Below are positions 1-8,122 of a stretch of DNA of 34,784 nucleotides, in pieces. How positions within the stretch are numbered: position 1 is the first letter of the stretch; every line of letters starts with the position of its first letter. Below the pieces are notes generated by a model. The model was not told the DNA's origin, searched no databases, and saw only the letters and a program-made list of their open reading frames with translations. Origin of the DNA: Treponema sp. (GTDB lineage: Bacteria > Spirochaetota > Spirochaetia > Treponematales > Treponemataceae); NCBI GenBank assembly GCA_022640795.1, contig JALCCK010000029.1, forward strand, positions 1 to 34,784, in the 5' to 3' direction. The position numbers and the translations under genes are program-made.

Positions 1-488
1 AATCTGAACTGGGAAAAGGAACAACAATAACTGTCACCATTCCGCATGAAATCCCGACAGAGGCTGAAATAGCAGAATACAGTAAAACTCTGCAGGAAAA
101 AATAGAAACAAAAAATCTACAGGGGCTTCATGTTCTTTTGTGTGAGGATAATGAAATAAACACCGAAATAGCGGTAAAAATGCTCCAAACGCAAAATATA
201 AACGTAGATACTGCTAAAAACGGAATCGAGGGCATCGAAAAGGCCTCTGAGAATCATTACGATATAATTCTCATGGATATTCGAATGCCATTAATGAATG
301 GTCTTGATGCAACGCGTGAAATCCGTAAATTCAATAAAACTACACCGATAATAGCACTGAGCGCAAATGCGTATCAGGAAGATATAAAACAGTCGATCGA
401 AGCGGGGATGAACATCCATCTGTCAAAACCAATCGACAGGGAGAATCTGTTCACAGCTATAGAAAAACTGCTGCAGAAGAAGTTATGA
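1..488 (+). CDS. Hybrid sensor histidine kinase, C-terminal fragment with receiver domain
   Basis: The frame is open from the first bases of the window with no stop, so this is the 3' end of a longer gene. The first residues (SELGKGTTITVTIP) match the end of a HATPase_c domain, including the G2-box glycines. A linker of about 25 residues follows, then a complete receiver (REC) domain: acidic pair in LLCEDNEIN, phospho-acceptor Asp in ILMDIRMP (codon 276-278), the conserved Ser/Thr in ALSANA and the Lys in LSKPI. This order is typical of hybrid kinases that pass phosphate from a His to their own Asp and on to a partner. A start at 138 (TTG) would delete the first strand of the REC fold and is unlikely. 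The 3' end overlaps the convergent gene by 6 bp. Sensor domain and signal lie outside the window. Confidence 0.85.
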   Translation, partial: SELGKGTTITVTIPHEIPTEAEIAEYSKTLQEKIETKNLQGLHVLLCEDNEINTEIAVKMLQTQNINVDTAKNGIEGIEKASENHYDIILMDIRMPLMNGLDATREIRKFNKTTPIIALSANAYQEDIKQSIEAGMNIHLSKPIDRENLFTAIEKLLQKKL

Positions 489-1109
489 AACTTCTTTTTC
501 CACCCCGATGAAAGCAGTTACAGATTTCTCCGGTGACATAGTCATACTGTCCGTCAGACTCAGCCCAATTTTTGAACAAGGAAGAACCCCGAAAATATTT
601 TTTTGTACAGTAAGCGGAACTTTTCCGTATCCGGGACTAAACCGCGGATGAGTTCGATATCCCGATTTTTTAAAATAATCTGCCAAGTCACAATTCAACA
701 TATCGACGAATGATTCGATAAACATCGCTCCAACGCCCTGCATAACAGCTCCGGCTGCACTATCTTCAAATACGGTTCTTTTTATAAACATATCGACACG
801 GGGACCAATCGTTGCTGCAAATACAACGACCCGATTACAGTTTTTCAAATTACGCGACAGACTCTCATTCATAATCCTGATTCCAGCAAAAGAAAGGATT
901 CCTTCATCTGGTCTGTCAAGAGAAAATGTATCGCAGACTGCCTGCGGAGCAATCAGTCTGCGCATCTTATTCACCGAAAAATCAATCAATGCTGAAACTC
1001 TTTCGTCCGGCTGTGCACCGTTAACGTACCCGGCATAACGGGAAGCTTCCTTCTGTACAATGGGCACGCTGTCAGACGATACCCGGTAAAACACAGCTGC
1101 CATTTTCAA
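483..1109 (-). CDS. Stand-alone vitamin B12-dependent methionine synthase activation domain protein
   Basis: The 208-residue protein resembles the C-terminal reactivation (AdoMet-binding) domain of MetH. The clearest signature is RFSPGYG at residues 156-162, followed by an IF..L...IG..LT.S..M.P.KSV.AFIG pattern to residue 202. In full-length MetH this domain binds S-adenosylmethionine and remethylates oxidised cob(II)alamin. Some bacteria encode it separately and pair it with a short MetH, so I infer that role here; the partner is not in the window. The TTG start at 1109 overlaps the pheT stop in a 4-base TTGA, which suggests translational coupling. An ATG two codons in (1103) is an alternative, and neither has a strong ribosome site. 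Placement behind pheT is functionally unexpected. The 3' end overlaps the upstream kinase convergently. Confidence 0.82.
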   Translation of the reverse strand: MKMAAVFYRVSSDSVPIVQKEASRYAGYVNGAQPDERVSALIDFSVNKMRRLIAPQAVCDTFSLDRPDEGILSFAGIRIMNESLSRNLKNCNRVVVFAATIGPRVDMFIKRTVFEDSAAGAVMQGVGAMFIESFVDMLNCDLADYFKKSGYRTHPRFSPGYGKVPLTVQKNIFGVLPCSKIGLSLTDSMTMSPEKSVTAFIGVEKEVS

Positions 1110-3523
1110 GCACGCAGCTCTGCTCCGCAGACCTTTGACAATTTCTTCATAATACCTTCCATTTTTCCGGTAATCTGTCCCGAGGTCAGAGTTCCTTCCT
1201 TCGACCCAAAATGAACACGAAGCACAACAGATTTTTTTCCGGCAGCGATCTGTTTTCCCCGATATTCCTCGATAAAATCTACTTTACTGACCATTTTACC
1301 AATCGTTTCAGATATTTTCTGCCAGCTGACCGTTTCATCAACAACTAGCGCAAGATCCTGCTGTACTAGAGGGAACTGCGGCAGATGCTCGAATTTATTA
1401 TCCCGGGAAGCAAGTGGTATCAACTTTTCAAAGTTAAAGTCAAAGATAACAGCAGCGCAGTGTTTTATATCCGCCTGTTTCATCACGACCGGCGAAACGA
1501 GTGCGACCGTTCCGATCGATTCATTGTCCTGCAGCATGTTAAGCCAGACCGTATTGTCCGCCCATACAGGTTTCTGGTTCTGGACAAGTAAAAAATTTTC
1601 CATATGGCAGTACCGTGCCATTGATTCAAAAATTCCCTTTGCCTCGAAAAAAAGCTGTTCTGCATTTTTTCCAACAAGCGCTCCGGCAAAGAATCTGCGC
1701 TGAAGCGGCAGTGTTTCTTCCGGAATTGAAGGATGCGTTTCTCCTTTTTCATACACCTGTGCCGTTTCAAAAATACGGAATGAATCAAAATACCGGCGGT
1801 TCTTCTGTATTGATTCCAGAAGTCCGGGAATAAGGGAAAAACGAAGTGTTGCGAGTTCCGGCGACGGAGGTGTCGCAAGCCGGATAGCTCTGGATGAATC
1901 CATACACGAAGCTTTTATAAATGCATCACTGATCCACGGATAGGTAATGATTTCCTGAAAACCACATCGGAATGCCAGATACTCGCGGATTCTGCGATCA
2001 AGTGCCGGAACAGGCTGCTTTACAGCTTTATCGATTTCCACTTTCATCGGCATTTTTTCAAAGTTTTCATATCCGTAAAGACGTGCAATCTCTTCTACAA
2101 TGTCTGCCGGAAGCGAAATATCTCCGGTTGAACGCCACACCGGTGCCGTACAATGATACGATGAACCGGCATCCCGTATATCAAATCCGAGGCCATCCAT
2201 GCTGGTAAGGATATCATCATAGCTTAGTACACGTCCGAGGCGTGCATTAAGATAATTCTTATCGACATCGACTTCGGCACATACCGTCGGATTAGGATAA
2301 TTATCCCCAAATCCTGTTATTCTGCTTTCAGGATATAATTCTGAAAAAAGCTTAAGCCCGAGTGCAAGTCCCTGATCAACACGCCCGGTATCGACTCCTT
2401 TCTCATATCTGTTGGAGGCTTCGGTACGGGTATCATAACGCTTCGACGTCTTTCGAATACAACCGGCAGCAAATGTTGCAACTTCAAGTACAATACCTGT
2501 CGTCTCCGGCAAAATGGAATCTTTCTTTCCGCCTTTGACACCGGCAAGAGCCAAAGCCGATTCATGATCGGCAATAACAAGATCCTTGCCGCACAGTTTC
2601 AAATCCTTGTCATCGAGCAGCAGCAGTTTTTCCTCGTTCTCCGCTCTACGGACAATGATGCCACCATCCACGTGAGTTTTATCAAACGCATGTGTCGGCT
2701 GTCCGACAGCCATCATGATGTAATTCGTAATGTCAACGAGTCTCGTGATAGGACGCTGTCCGACACGAAACAAGGCAGACTGCATCCAGAGCGGTGCCGG
2801 TTCATTTTTTACATTCTCGATAACAACACCGGCATATCGTTTACATGCATCTGAATCCTTTATTTCAATCGGGAATTTTTTCCATGACGGATCGGCTTTA
2901 AATTCAGGAAGCGTGGCAAGCGGAATTTTGTATATTGCAGAAAGCTCACGCGCTATACCGTAATGTCCCCACAAATCGGGACGGTTCGTCATGGATTTAT
3001 TATCTATTTCAAGAACAGTATCGTCGAATCCCATAACAGCAGCGATCGGATCTCCTGCCTTACAGTCAATGCCCGAAAGATCCACAATTTCGTCTTCATC
3101 TTTCATAGGGAAAAAATCAGTCAGAAATACTTCCTCAGCCGCACAAATCATGCCGTATGACTCTTCCCCGCGCATTTTCGTTTTTTTGATAACGACAGGT
3201 TCTCCCTCTCCATGCCAGACAACTTTTGCTCCTGGTTTTGAAACGACGACTTTCATTCCCACCTCGAGATTAGAACCGCCGCAAACGATCTGTTTATCTT
3301 CTCCTTCACCCGTATCAACCATACAGATACGGAGTTTATCGGCATTCGGATGAGGAAGAACTTTTTTTATCTCGCCGACAACTATATTATCCCATCTTTT
3401 ACCGAAATCTATAACCTGCTCTACTTCCACCGTACGCATTGTCAGATCATAAGCAAGCTGATCCATCGTAAGATTTTCCGGCAGTTTTACATATTCTTTT
3501 ATCCAGTTTAACGATACAAACAT
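1106..3523 (-). CDS. pheT: Phenylalanine--tRNA ligase beta subunit
   Basis: The 805-residue protein has the usual PheT length and domain order. An N-terminal lobe is followed by an EMAP/tRNA-binding OB fold (about 40-155), the B3/B4 editing domain (about 210-385, with YDTRTEASNRYEKGVD), a B5 domain (about 405-475), a catalytic-like core and a C-terminal ferredoxin-fold anticodon-binding domain (about 715-805, FPLVQQDLALVV). With PheS it forms the alpha2beta2 cytosolic enzyme that charges tRNA-Phe; the beta subunit edits Tyr-tRNA-Phe. The ATG at 3521-3523 has an AGGAG seven bases upstream (3531-3535). The gene follows pheS after a 101-bp gap, in the normal order. Its stop overlaps the start of the MetH-activation gene. 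Confidence 0.97.
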   Translation of the reverse strand: MFVSLNWIKEYVKLPENLTMDQLAYDLTMRTVEVEQVIDFGKRWDNIVVGEIKKVLPHPNADKLRICMVDTGEGEDKQIVCGGSNLEVGMKVVVSKPGAKVVWHGEGEPVVIKKTKMRGEESYGMICAAEEVFLTDFFPMKDEDEIVDLSGIDCKAGDPIAAVMGFDDTVLEIDNKSMTNRPDLWGHYGIARELSAIYKIPLATLPEFKADPSWKKFPIEIKDSDACKRYAGVVIENVKNEPAPLWMQSALFRVGQRPITRLVDITNYIMMAVGQPTHAFDKTHVDGGIIVRRAENEEKLLLLDDKDLKLCGKDLVIADHESALALAGVKGGKKDSILPETTGIVLEVATFAAGCIRKTSKRYDTRTEASNRYEKGVDTGRVDQGLALGLKLFSELYPESRITGFGDNYPNPTVCAEVDVDKNYLNARLGRVLSYDDILTSMDGLGFDIRDAGSSYHCTAPVWRSTGDISLPADIVEEIARLYGYENFEKMPMKVEIDKAVKQPVPALDRRIREYLAFRCGFQEIITYPWISDAFIKASCMDSSRAIRLATPPSPELATLRFSLIPGLLESIQKNRRYFDSFRIFETAQVYEKGETHPSIPEETLPLQRRFFAGALVGKNAEQLFFEAKGIFESMARYCHMENFLLVQNQKPVWADNTVWLNMLQDNESIGTVALVSPVVMKQADIKHCAAVIFDFNFEKLIPLASRDNKFEHLPQFPLVQQDLALVVDETVSWQKISETIGKMVSKVDFIEEYRGKQIAAGKKSVVLRVHFGSKEGTLTSGQITGKMEGIMKKLSKVCGAELRA

Positions 3524-3544
3524 TCTGATACTCCTAAAAGCTCA

Positions 3545-3560
3545 GCACCACGGACGGTGC
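3545..3560 (-). other. Short hairpin in the pheS-pheT gap
   Basis: GCACC (3545-3549) and GGTGC (3556-3560) form a 5-bp stem with a 6-base loop within the 101-bp gap between pheS and pheT. There is no U-tract. It could modulate expression of the downstream subunit or have no role. The rest of the gap shows only the pheT ribosome site. Confidence 0.25.
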
Positions 3561-3624
3561 ACAAATTGTATGAGAGCCTGCCGACTGCAGACTCTGAATG
3601 ATAAAACGATTTCCCGTCATTCTA

Positions 3625-4662
3625 TCATTTGAATTGCTGCAGGAATCTGAGATCAGCTCCACGGAACAGACGAATATCATCGACACCATACCGCATCATG
3701 ACAAGCCGGTCGAGACCAATATTGATATAAAAACCGGACCATTCATGCGGATCAAGTCCGGCCGCCTTCAATACATTCGGATGAGGAACTCCGCCTGGCA
3801 TTATCTCAATCCAGCCGACATTTTTACAGACGCTGCATCCTTTACCGCCGCAAATAAGACATTCCATATCAATTTCAAAACCAGGTTCAACGAACGGGAA
3901 AAAGCCGGCACGCATACGAATATTCACATGCCGGCCGAATACTTTCTCAAGAATCGTTTCAATAAGAACTTTTCCAGAGGCAAAAGAAAGATCTCTTTCA
4001 ACAATCAGCGCTTCATACTGAGAGAATGACCGTTCATGATGGGAATCAGTTGCCTCGTTTCGATAAACAGCCCCCGGATAGACAAAACGTGCCGGTGCAC
4101 CGTGTTTCTGAAGATATCTGACGGAAGCTCCGGTCAGATGAGGGCGAAGACAAAGGCGTTCCGTACCGGACTTGTTTTCGGTACCTTCGAGCCAATACGT
4201 ATCCATCGTCTCGCGCGCCGGATGATCGGGAGGAAAATTAAGATTATCAAATGCAAACTGTTCACTCGAGATATCATCTTCACTGAAGATTTCAAACCCC
4301 ATAGACAAAAAGGCATCGTTCAAATCATAACACATCTGCGTTATCGGATGCAGTCCTCCCTCTGCTACAGGGATTCCGGGTCGAGTAAGATCTATATCAT
4401 CACCAGCTGCGCTTTTCTGTGCTATGATCTCATTCTGACGTTTTTCGATAAAATCAGCAAAAGCACTCTTTACTTCGTTAGCTTTCTGCCCGATCGGCTT
4501 ACGCAGTTCAGGAGCAAGTCCGCCGAGCTCTTTGAGTATAGTCGTAAGGTGGCCCTTTTTCCCAAGCAACTGCTGGCGCACCTCCTGTAGCTTTTCTTCA
4601 GTTGCGGCGTTTTTAATTTTTTCAAGTCCTTCTTTCCGCAGCGCTTCCAAACGTTCAAGCAT
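3625..4662 (-). CDS. pheS: Phenylalanine--tRNA ligase alpha subunit
   Basis: The 345-residue protein has the expected PheS length. An N-terminal coiled-coil arm (residues 1-90, rich in Lys, Glu and Leu) precedes a class II synthetase core. Motif 2 is around ERSFSQYEALIVERDL. The segment CLICGGKGCSVCKNVGWIEIMPGGVPHPNVL (in pieces) is a PheS hallmark, and motif 3 is GLDRLVMMRYGVDDIR near the C-terminus. The enzyme activates phenylalanine with ATP and transfers it to tRNA-Phe together with PheT. The ATG at 4660-4662 has an AGAGGAG ribosome site five to six bases upstream, and a near-consensus sigma70 promoter lies about 60-90 bp upstream. It is the first gene of a pheS-pheT-MetH-activation unit. 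Confidence 0.97.
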   Translation of the reverse strand: MLERLEALRKEGLEKIKNAATEEKLQEVRQQLLGKKGHLTTILKELGGLAPELRKPIGQKANEVKSAFADFIEKRQNEIIAQKSAAGDDIDLTRPGIPVAEGGLHPITQMCYDLNDAFLSMGFEIFSEDDISSEQFAFDNLNFPPDHPARETMDTYWLEGTENKSGTERLCLRPHLTGASVRYLQKHGAPARFVYPGAVYRNEATDSHHERSFSQYEALIVERDLSFASGKVLIETILEKVFGRHVNIRMRAGFFPFVEPGFEIDMECLICGGKGCSVCKNVGWIEIMPGGVPHPNVLKAAGLDPHEWSGFYINIGLDRLVMMRYGVDDIRLFRGADLRFLQQFK

Positions 4663-4721
4663 TATATTCTCCTCTATGAGATCATTTAAAGTATCTTTTT
4701 ATTCTGATTGGATATTTTCCT

Positions 4722-4749
4722 ATTATAACGTTTATCAGCCGTCAGTCAA
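4722..4749 (-). promoter_or_regulatory. Sigma70-type promoter of pheST
   Basis: On the minus strand TTGACT (4744-4749) is followed by a 16-base spacer and a perfect TATAAT (4722-4727). This gives a leader of about 53 bases before the pheS ATG. The leader has no T-box or leader-peptide structure that I can recognise. Confidence 0.75.
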
Positions 4750-4844
4750 TGTGTTTGACCTTTTACCGGCTGATGCTTTTGCTCTCATTCCGCTGCAAAC
4801 TTGTTCAACACCGGAATGGAAGTCTTTATCGCGAAAAAAATTTC

Positions 4845-4853
4845 TGCTATACT
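4845..4853 (+). promoter_or_regulatory. Possible extended -10 promoter of ogt
   Basis: TGCTATACT (TG at 4845-4846, TATACT at 4848-4853) fits an extended -10 element. The matching -35 is poor. The predicted start near 4860 leaves a leader of about 11 bases that still contains most of the ribosome site. Confidence 0.4.
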
Positions 4854-4870
4854 GGGAGAGAGGAATCGCC

Positions 4871-5383
4871 ATGGTTTTCTTTACTTTTTATAAATCCCCG
4901 GTGGGGTACTATCGCATCGAATATAGAAATGACCGGCTTACCGGGCTGCACTACACAGGGCAAGCAGCACTTTCACCGACAAAGCAGCAAAACTCTTCTA
5001 CCGGAAATACGGACTACAGTGAATATGCCGAGCAGATTACTAAATTCTCGGACAAAGTCCACAGAGAACTTTCGGAATATTTCAGCGGCAAACGAAAGAC
5101 TTTCGATATTCCTTTTGAGATTCATGGAACTGAATTCCAGAAAAAAGTATGGGACGCGCTCTGTGCCATTCCGTACGGACAGACCCGGACCTACAAAGAA
5201 ACAGCAGAAGCAGTCGGAAGCCCGAAAGCCTTCAGGGCCGTCGGTATGGCGAATCATAACAATCCTATCGCCATACTCATTCCATGCCATAGAGTCATCG
5301 GAGTGAACGGCAAACTGACCGGATACGCAGACGGCTTAGCTGTAAAAGAAGCATTGTTAAATCTCGAACAGATTAGTAAATAA
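4871..5383 (+). CDS. ogt: Methylated-DNA--protein-cysteine methyltransferase
   Basis: The 170-residue protein ends in a classic DNA methyltransferase_1 (Ada/Ogt) domain. The helix-turn-helix region is EFQKKVWDALCAIPYGQTRTYKE, and VGMANHNNPIAILIPCHRVIG holds the active-site Cys (residue 139, codon 5285-5287) followed by the usual His-Arg-Val. It removes alkyl groups from O6-alkylguanine (and O4-alkylthymine) onto its own Cys in a one-time reaction. The reading frame continues upstream, but the ATG at 4871 follows a GAGAGAGGA ribosome site and begins the conserved N-terminal domain (FFTFYKSPVGYYRIE). It is divergent from pheS and is followed by two hairpins before pyrE. Confidence 0.95.
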   Translation: MVFFTFYKSPVGYYRIEYRNDRLTGLHYTGQAALSPTKQQNSSTGNTDYSEYAEQITKFSDKVHRELSEYFSGKRKTFDIPFEIHGTEFQKKVWDALCAIPYGQTRTYKETAEAVGSPKAFRAVGMANHNNPIAILIPCHRVIGVNGKLTGYADGLAVKEALLNLEQISK

Positions 5384-5393
5384 CATCGAAATA

Positions 5394-5451
5394 AACAATG
5401 TTTCCCATTGTTATTCGAACGATGAAGATAATTCAGCCTTTTTATCTTCAT
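5394..5451 (+). terminator. Two tandem hairpins between ogt and pyrE
   Basis: The first stem is AACAATG/CATTGTT (5394-5400 and 5406-5412, loop TTTCC). The second is a perfect 10-bp stem, ATGAAGATAA/TTATCTTCAT (5422-5431 and 5442-5451), followed by TTTAT. The second resembles an AT-rich terminator or attenuator. It could end ogt transcription or control read-through into pyrE, which lies 37 bases further on. No clear pyrE promoter is visible. Confidence 0.45.
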
Positions 5452-5488
5452 TTTATGGCGGCTCTTTTACAAAGCTGGAAAATACAGT

Positions 5489-6169
5489 ATGCTTTATTCC
5501 ATGGAACAATATAAAAAAGATTTTATTGATTTTATGGTATCATGCGGCGTATTAAAGTTCGGGAATTTTACTTTGAAAAGCGGCCGAAAATCTCCGTTTT
5601 TTATGAACGCAGGTGCGTATGTAACGGGATTACAGCTTTCAAAACTTGGTGAATATTATGCCGTTGCCATTCATAATACATTCGGTGACGACTTTGATGT
5701 ACTTTTCGGTCCTGCCTATAAAGGAATACCGCTTTCTGTCGCGACAGTCATAGCCTACAGTAAGCTTTACGGAAAAGAAATTCGCTATTGTTCCAATCGC
5801 AAAGAGATAAAGGACCACGGAGACAAAGGGATATTACTCGGCAGCAGCATAAAAAACGGTGATCGTATCGTTGTAATCGAAGACGTAACGACTTCGGGCA
5901 AATCCATTGCAGAAACATTTCCGATAATTCAGTCGCAGGGCTCTGTCAGAATAATCGGGCTTATGGTATCACTGGATCGTATGGAACGCGGGACAAGTAC
6001 GAAATGTGCGCTTGATGAAATCACCGACCTGTACGGATTTCCGGCACATGCTATAGTTTCCATGAAAGACGTTGTCGAAAGGCTCTATACGCCGGGAGGG
6101 AACGGCTTAATTACCGACAAAATAAAATCGATAATTGATTCTTATTACCTGCAGTACGGAGTCCGTTGA
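5489..6169 (+). CDS. pyrE: Orotate phosphoribosyltransferase
   Basis: The 226-residue protein matches PyrE in length and layout. An N-terminal orotate-binding segment contains LKSGRKSPFFMNAG, the central FGPAYKGIPLS loop follows, then KEIKDHGDKG (catalytic flexible loop) and the PRPP-binding motif VVVIEDVTTSGKS near residue 130. It joins orotate and PRPP to give OMP in de novo pyrimidine synthesis. The ATG at 5489 is preceded only by a weak TGGAA ribosome site; a second ATG at 5501 is a possible alternative. No other pyr gene is nearby. The stop is 16 bases before the importer binding-protein gene, so the two may be co-transcribed. Confidence 0.95.
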   Translation: MLYSMEQYKKDFIDFMVSCGVLKFGNFTLKSGRKSPFFMNAGAYVTGLQLSKLGEYYAVAIHNTFGDDFDVLFGPAYKGIPLSVATVIAYSKLYGKEIRYCSNRKEIKDHGDKGILLGSSIKNGDRIVVIEDVTTSGKSIAETFPIIQSQGSVRIIGLMVSLDRMERGTSTKCALDEITDLYGFPAHAIVSMKDVVERLYTPGGNGLITDKIKSIIDSYYLQYGVR

Positions 6170-6185
6170 TTTACCGGAGAAAGTT

Positions 6186-7085
6186 ATGAAGCTGTTTTGC
6201 AGTCAGAACAGGGGAAAAGGATTTTCCTGTTTGCTCTTTTTTTTTATCACTGCTTCTCTATTTTCCAACGAGCGAAACAGTCCGAAACGCATTGTTTCTC
6301 TTTCACCGGCGGCAACTGAAATTCTCTGTGCTGTCGGTGCGTATAACGAAATTGTAGCCCGGACAGACTTCTGCGATTTTCCGCCGGAAGTTACGGTAAT
6401 TCCATCTGTCGGCGGATTCGACGGCAAAACGCTCAGTCTGGAAAAAATTATTTCATTTCAACCTGATTTTGTATATGCGGTAAAGGGAATGCATGATCAT
6501 CTTGTTGCCCCGCTGGAAAAACTCGGAATCAAAGTATACGTATCTGATGCAAAATCGATTTCAAGCATTATTACTGAAATACATACAATAGGATCCATAA
6601 CCGGACACGAAAAAAAAGCCGCTGAAACAACGGCACAAATAGAATCACTACTGCTTAAAGTCCGGGATGCGCTTCAAAACGAACCGGCTGTTACCGTTTA
6701 CTGGGAAGTATGGAATGCTCCCTATATGACAGCCGGATCTTCTTCTTTTATCAATGAAGTTATAAAAGATGCTGGTGGAATTAATATCTTTGCAGATATC
6801 AGGCAGGCCTATCCGGTCGTCAGTGAAGAGTCCATTCTTGCGCGAGATCCGAAAGTAATCGTACTGGCAAAAACAAGCGGAATACAGCTGCAGGATGTTG
6901 CAGAAAGAACCGGCTGGCAGTCGGTAACTGCTGTCCGCAACAAGAAAATAGTCATTGTTGACGATACCCTAACACTCCGCCCCGGACCAAGAATAGCACA
7001 GGCAGTTTTGGATCTGGCATTGTCGCTTCATCCCCGGAATGCAAAATTGACAGCTCTGAAAAACCTGCAGGAAAATAACAAGTGA
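6186..7085 (+). CDS. ABC importer periplasmic binding protein, BtuF/FecB type
   Basis: The 299-residue protein begins with a basic n-region and a hydrophobic segment (about 13-26), consistent with a signal peptide. It then shows the BtuF-like opening RIVSLSPAATEILCAVGA...IVARTDFCDFP, the SLEKIISFQPDFVYA block and a second lobe with WNAPYMTAGSSSFINEVIKDAGGIN, all typical of class III binding proteins for cobalamin or siderophores. It should capture its ligand in the periplasm and hand it to the permease encoded next. The ATG at 6186 has a GGAGA site six bases upstream. The ligand cannot be decided from sequence: the TxFCDFP pattern is BtuF-like, but no cobalamin riboswitch is present. The stop overlaps the permease start. 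Confidence 0.88.
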   Translation: MKLFCSQNRGKGFSCLLFFFITASLFSNERNSPKRIVSLSPAATEILCAVGAYNEIVARTDFCDFPPEVTVIPSVGGFDGKTLSLEKIISFQPDFVYAVKGMHDHLVAPLEKLGIKVYVSDAKSISSIITEIHTIGSITGHEKKAAETTAQIESLLLKVRDALQNEPAVTVYWEVWNAPYMTAGSSSFINEVIKDAGGINIFADIRQAYPVVSEESILARDPKVIVLAKTSGIQLQDVAERTGWQSVTAVRNKKIVIVDDTLTLRPGPRIAQAVLDLALSLHPRNAKLTALKNLQENNK

Positions 7086-8122
7086 ACAGATACCAGAATA
7101 GAAAAAATCATTATTCGGTAAACAGTACCGGATACCTTTTAAAAATTCTACCAGCGATTCTACTGATAGCAGCATTTACGGGTTCTTTATTTTTCGGCGC
7201 TGAAAGAATTCCTCTGTCTTCAATTTTCTCTAAAACCAGAAAACCGTTCTATTCAATCATTCTCTGGGATATACGGCTTCCGCGTACCCTGCTTGCCTGT
7301 ATAACCGGAGTATTACTAGCCGGAGCAGGAGCGGTTTTTCAACTGTTTTTCCGCAATCCTCTGGCGGAACCCGGCATAATGGGAATTTCGTCGGGAGCAA
7401 CGCTGGGTGCTCTCGTCTTCGAGACACTTGGACTCGGTTCTTTTTTCGGCATCCTTTCACCGGTAAGTCTCGGAGCCTTCGCGGGCGCACTTGTTGCAGG
7501 CGTTATCGTAACGGTACTCGCAGGTGCCAGAAAAGGCAAAGAAGAAACGGTAACACTGCTTTTATGCGGAACAGTTCTTGGTATGTTATATTCTTCCATT
7601 TCATCACTCATACTGCTCATAAAATCAAAGGAACTGCATAAAATGTACACATGGATGCTGGGCAGCTTTAACGGGCGCGGAACAGACGAACTTCGTTTTA
7701 TTCTTCTGCCGGCCTTTCTGTCGTTTCTGATGTTACTGAGCTGCGCCCGGTATCTGGATCTTCTTGCAGGCGGAGAAACCGCAGCACAGGCACTGGGGCT
7801 CGAACTTGGTAAACTCCGCCGGCTTATTCTGGTGGCCGGCTCTCTTGCAGTTTCAGCAGCAGTTTGCGCCGGCGGAACCATAGGATTCATCGGACTCATA
7901 GCACCTTATATTGCACGGAGCCTGTACGGATCAAAAAGTCGTACCGTCATCCCGTTTTCCATGATTTGGGGGGCTGTTCTGCTTGTTTCTGCAGATACCG
8001 TGGCACGTTTTATCGCCGCACCGGCGGAACTCCCGGTCGGTGTTATAACGACATTCTTAGGTGCTCCTTTTTTTCTGGTGTTAGCGTTTTCAAAAAACGG
8101 ACTTTTTAATGAAAAAAAATAA
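7082..8122 (+). CDS. ABC importer permease, BtuC/FecCD family
   Basis: The 346-residue protein is strongly hydrophobic, with about ten predicted membrane segments. It carries family blocks such as RLPRTLLACITGVLLAGAGA, FRNPLAEPGIMGISSGATLGA, the cytoplasmic coupling region around ALGLELGKLRR, GGTIGFIGLIAPYIARSLYG and LPVGVITTFLGAPFFL near the end. It forms the dimeric channel for cobalamin or ferric siderophores. The GTG start at 7082 overlaps the binding-protein stop in GTGA and is preceded by an AGGA. The 3' end overlaps the ATPase gene by 14 bases. These overlaps indicate a translationally coupled three-gene importer. Confidence 0.93.
   Translation: MNRYQNRKNHYSVNSTGYLLKILPAILLIAAFTGSLFFGAERIPLSSIFSKTRKPFYSIILWDIRLPRTLLACITGVLLAGAGAVFQLFFRNPLAEPGIMGISSGATLGALVFETLGLGSFFGILSPVSLGAFAGALVAGVIVTVLAGARKGKEETVTLLLCGTVLGMLYSSISSLILLIKSKELHKMYTWMLGSFNGRGTDELRFILLPAFLSFLMLLSCARYLDLLAGGETAAQALGLELGKLRRLILVAGSLAVSAAVCAGGTIGFIGLIAPYIARSLYGSKSRTVIPFSMIWGAVLLVSADTVARFIAAPAELPVGVITTFLGAPFFLVLAFSKNGLFNEKK

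Noticed and set aside
138..488. Separate single-domain response regulator starting at 138
   Set aside because: The frame is open upstream with kinase ATP-binding residues, and a start at 138 would remove the first strand of the receiver fold.
4036..4590. 184-codon open frame on the plus strand
   Set aside because: It is antisense to pheS.
4663..4743. T-box leader upstream of pheS
   Set aside because: The leader from the predicted promoter is only about 53 bases, too short for a T-box.
5384..6185. Cobalamin riboswitch upstream of the BtuFCD-type importer
   Set aside because: Only 16 bases separate pyrE from the binding-protein gene, and the ogt-pyrE gap is about 105 bases with two simple hairpins and no B12-box-like core.
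7339..7899. 186-codon open frame on the minus strand
   Set aside because: It is rich in Pro, Arg and Ser, typical of the antisense of a hydrophobic gene; the plus strand encodes a clear permease.
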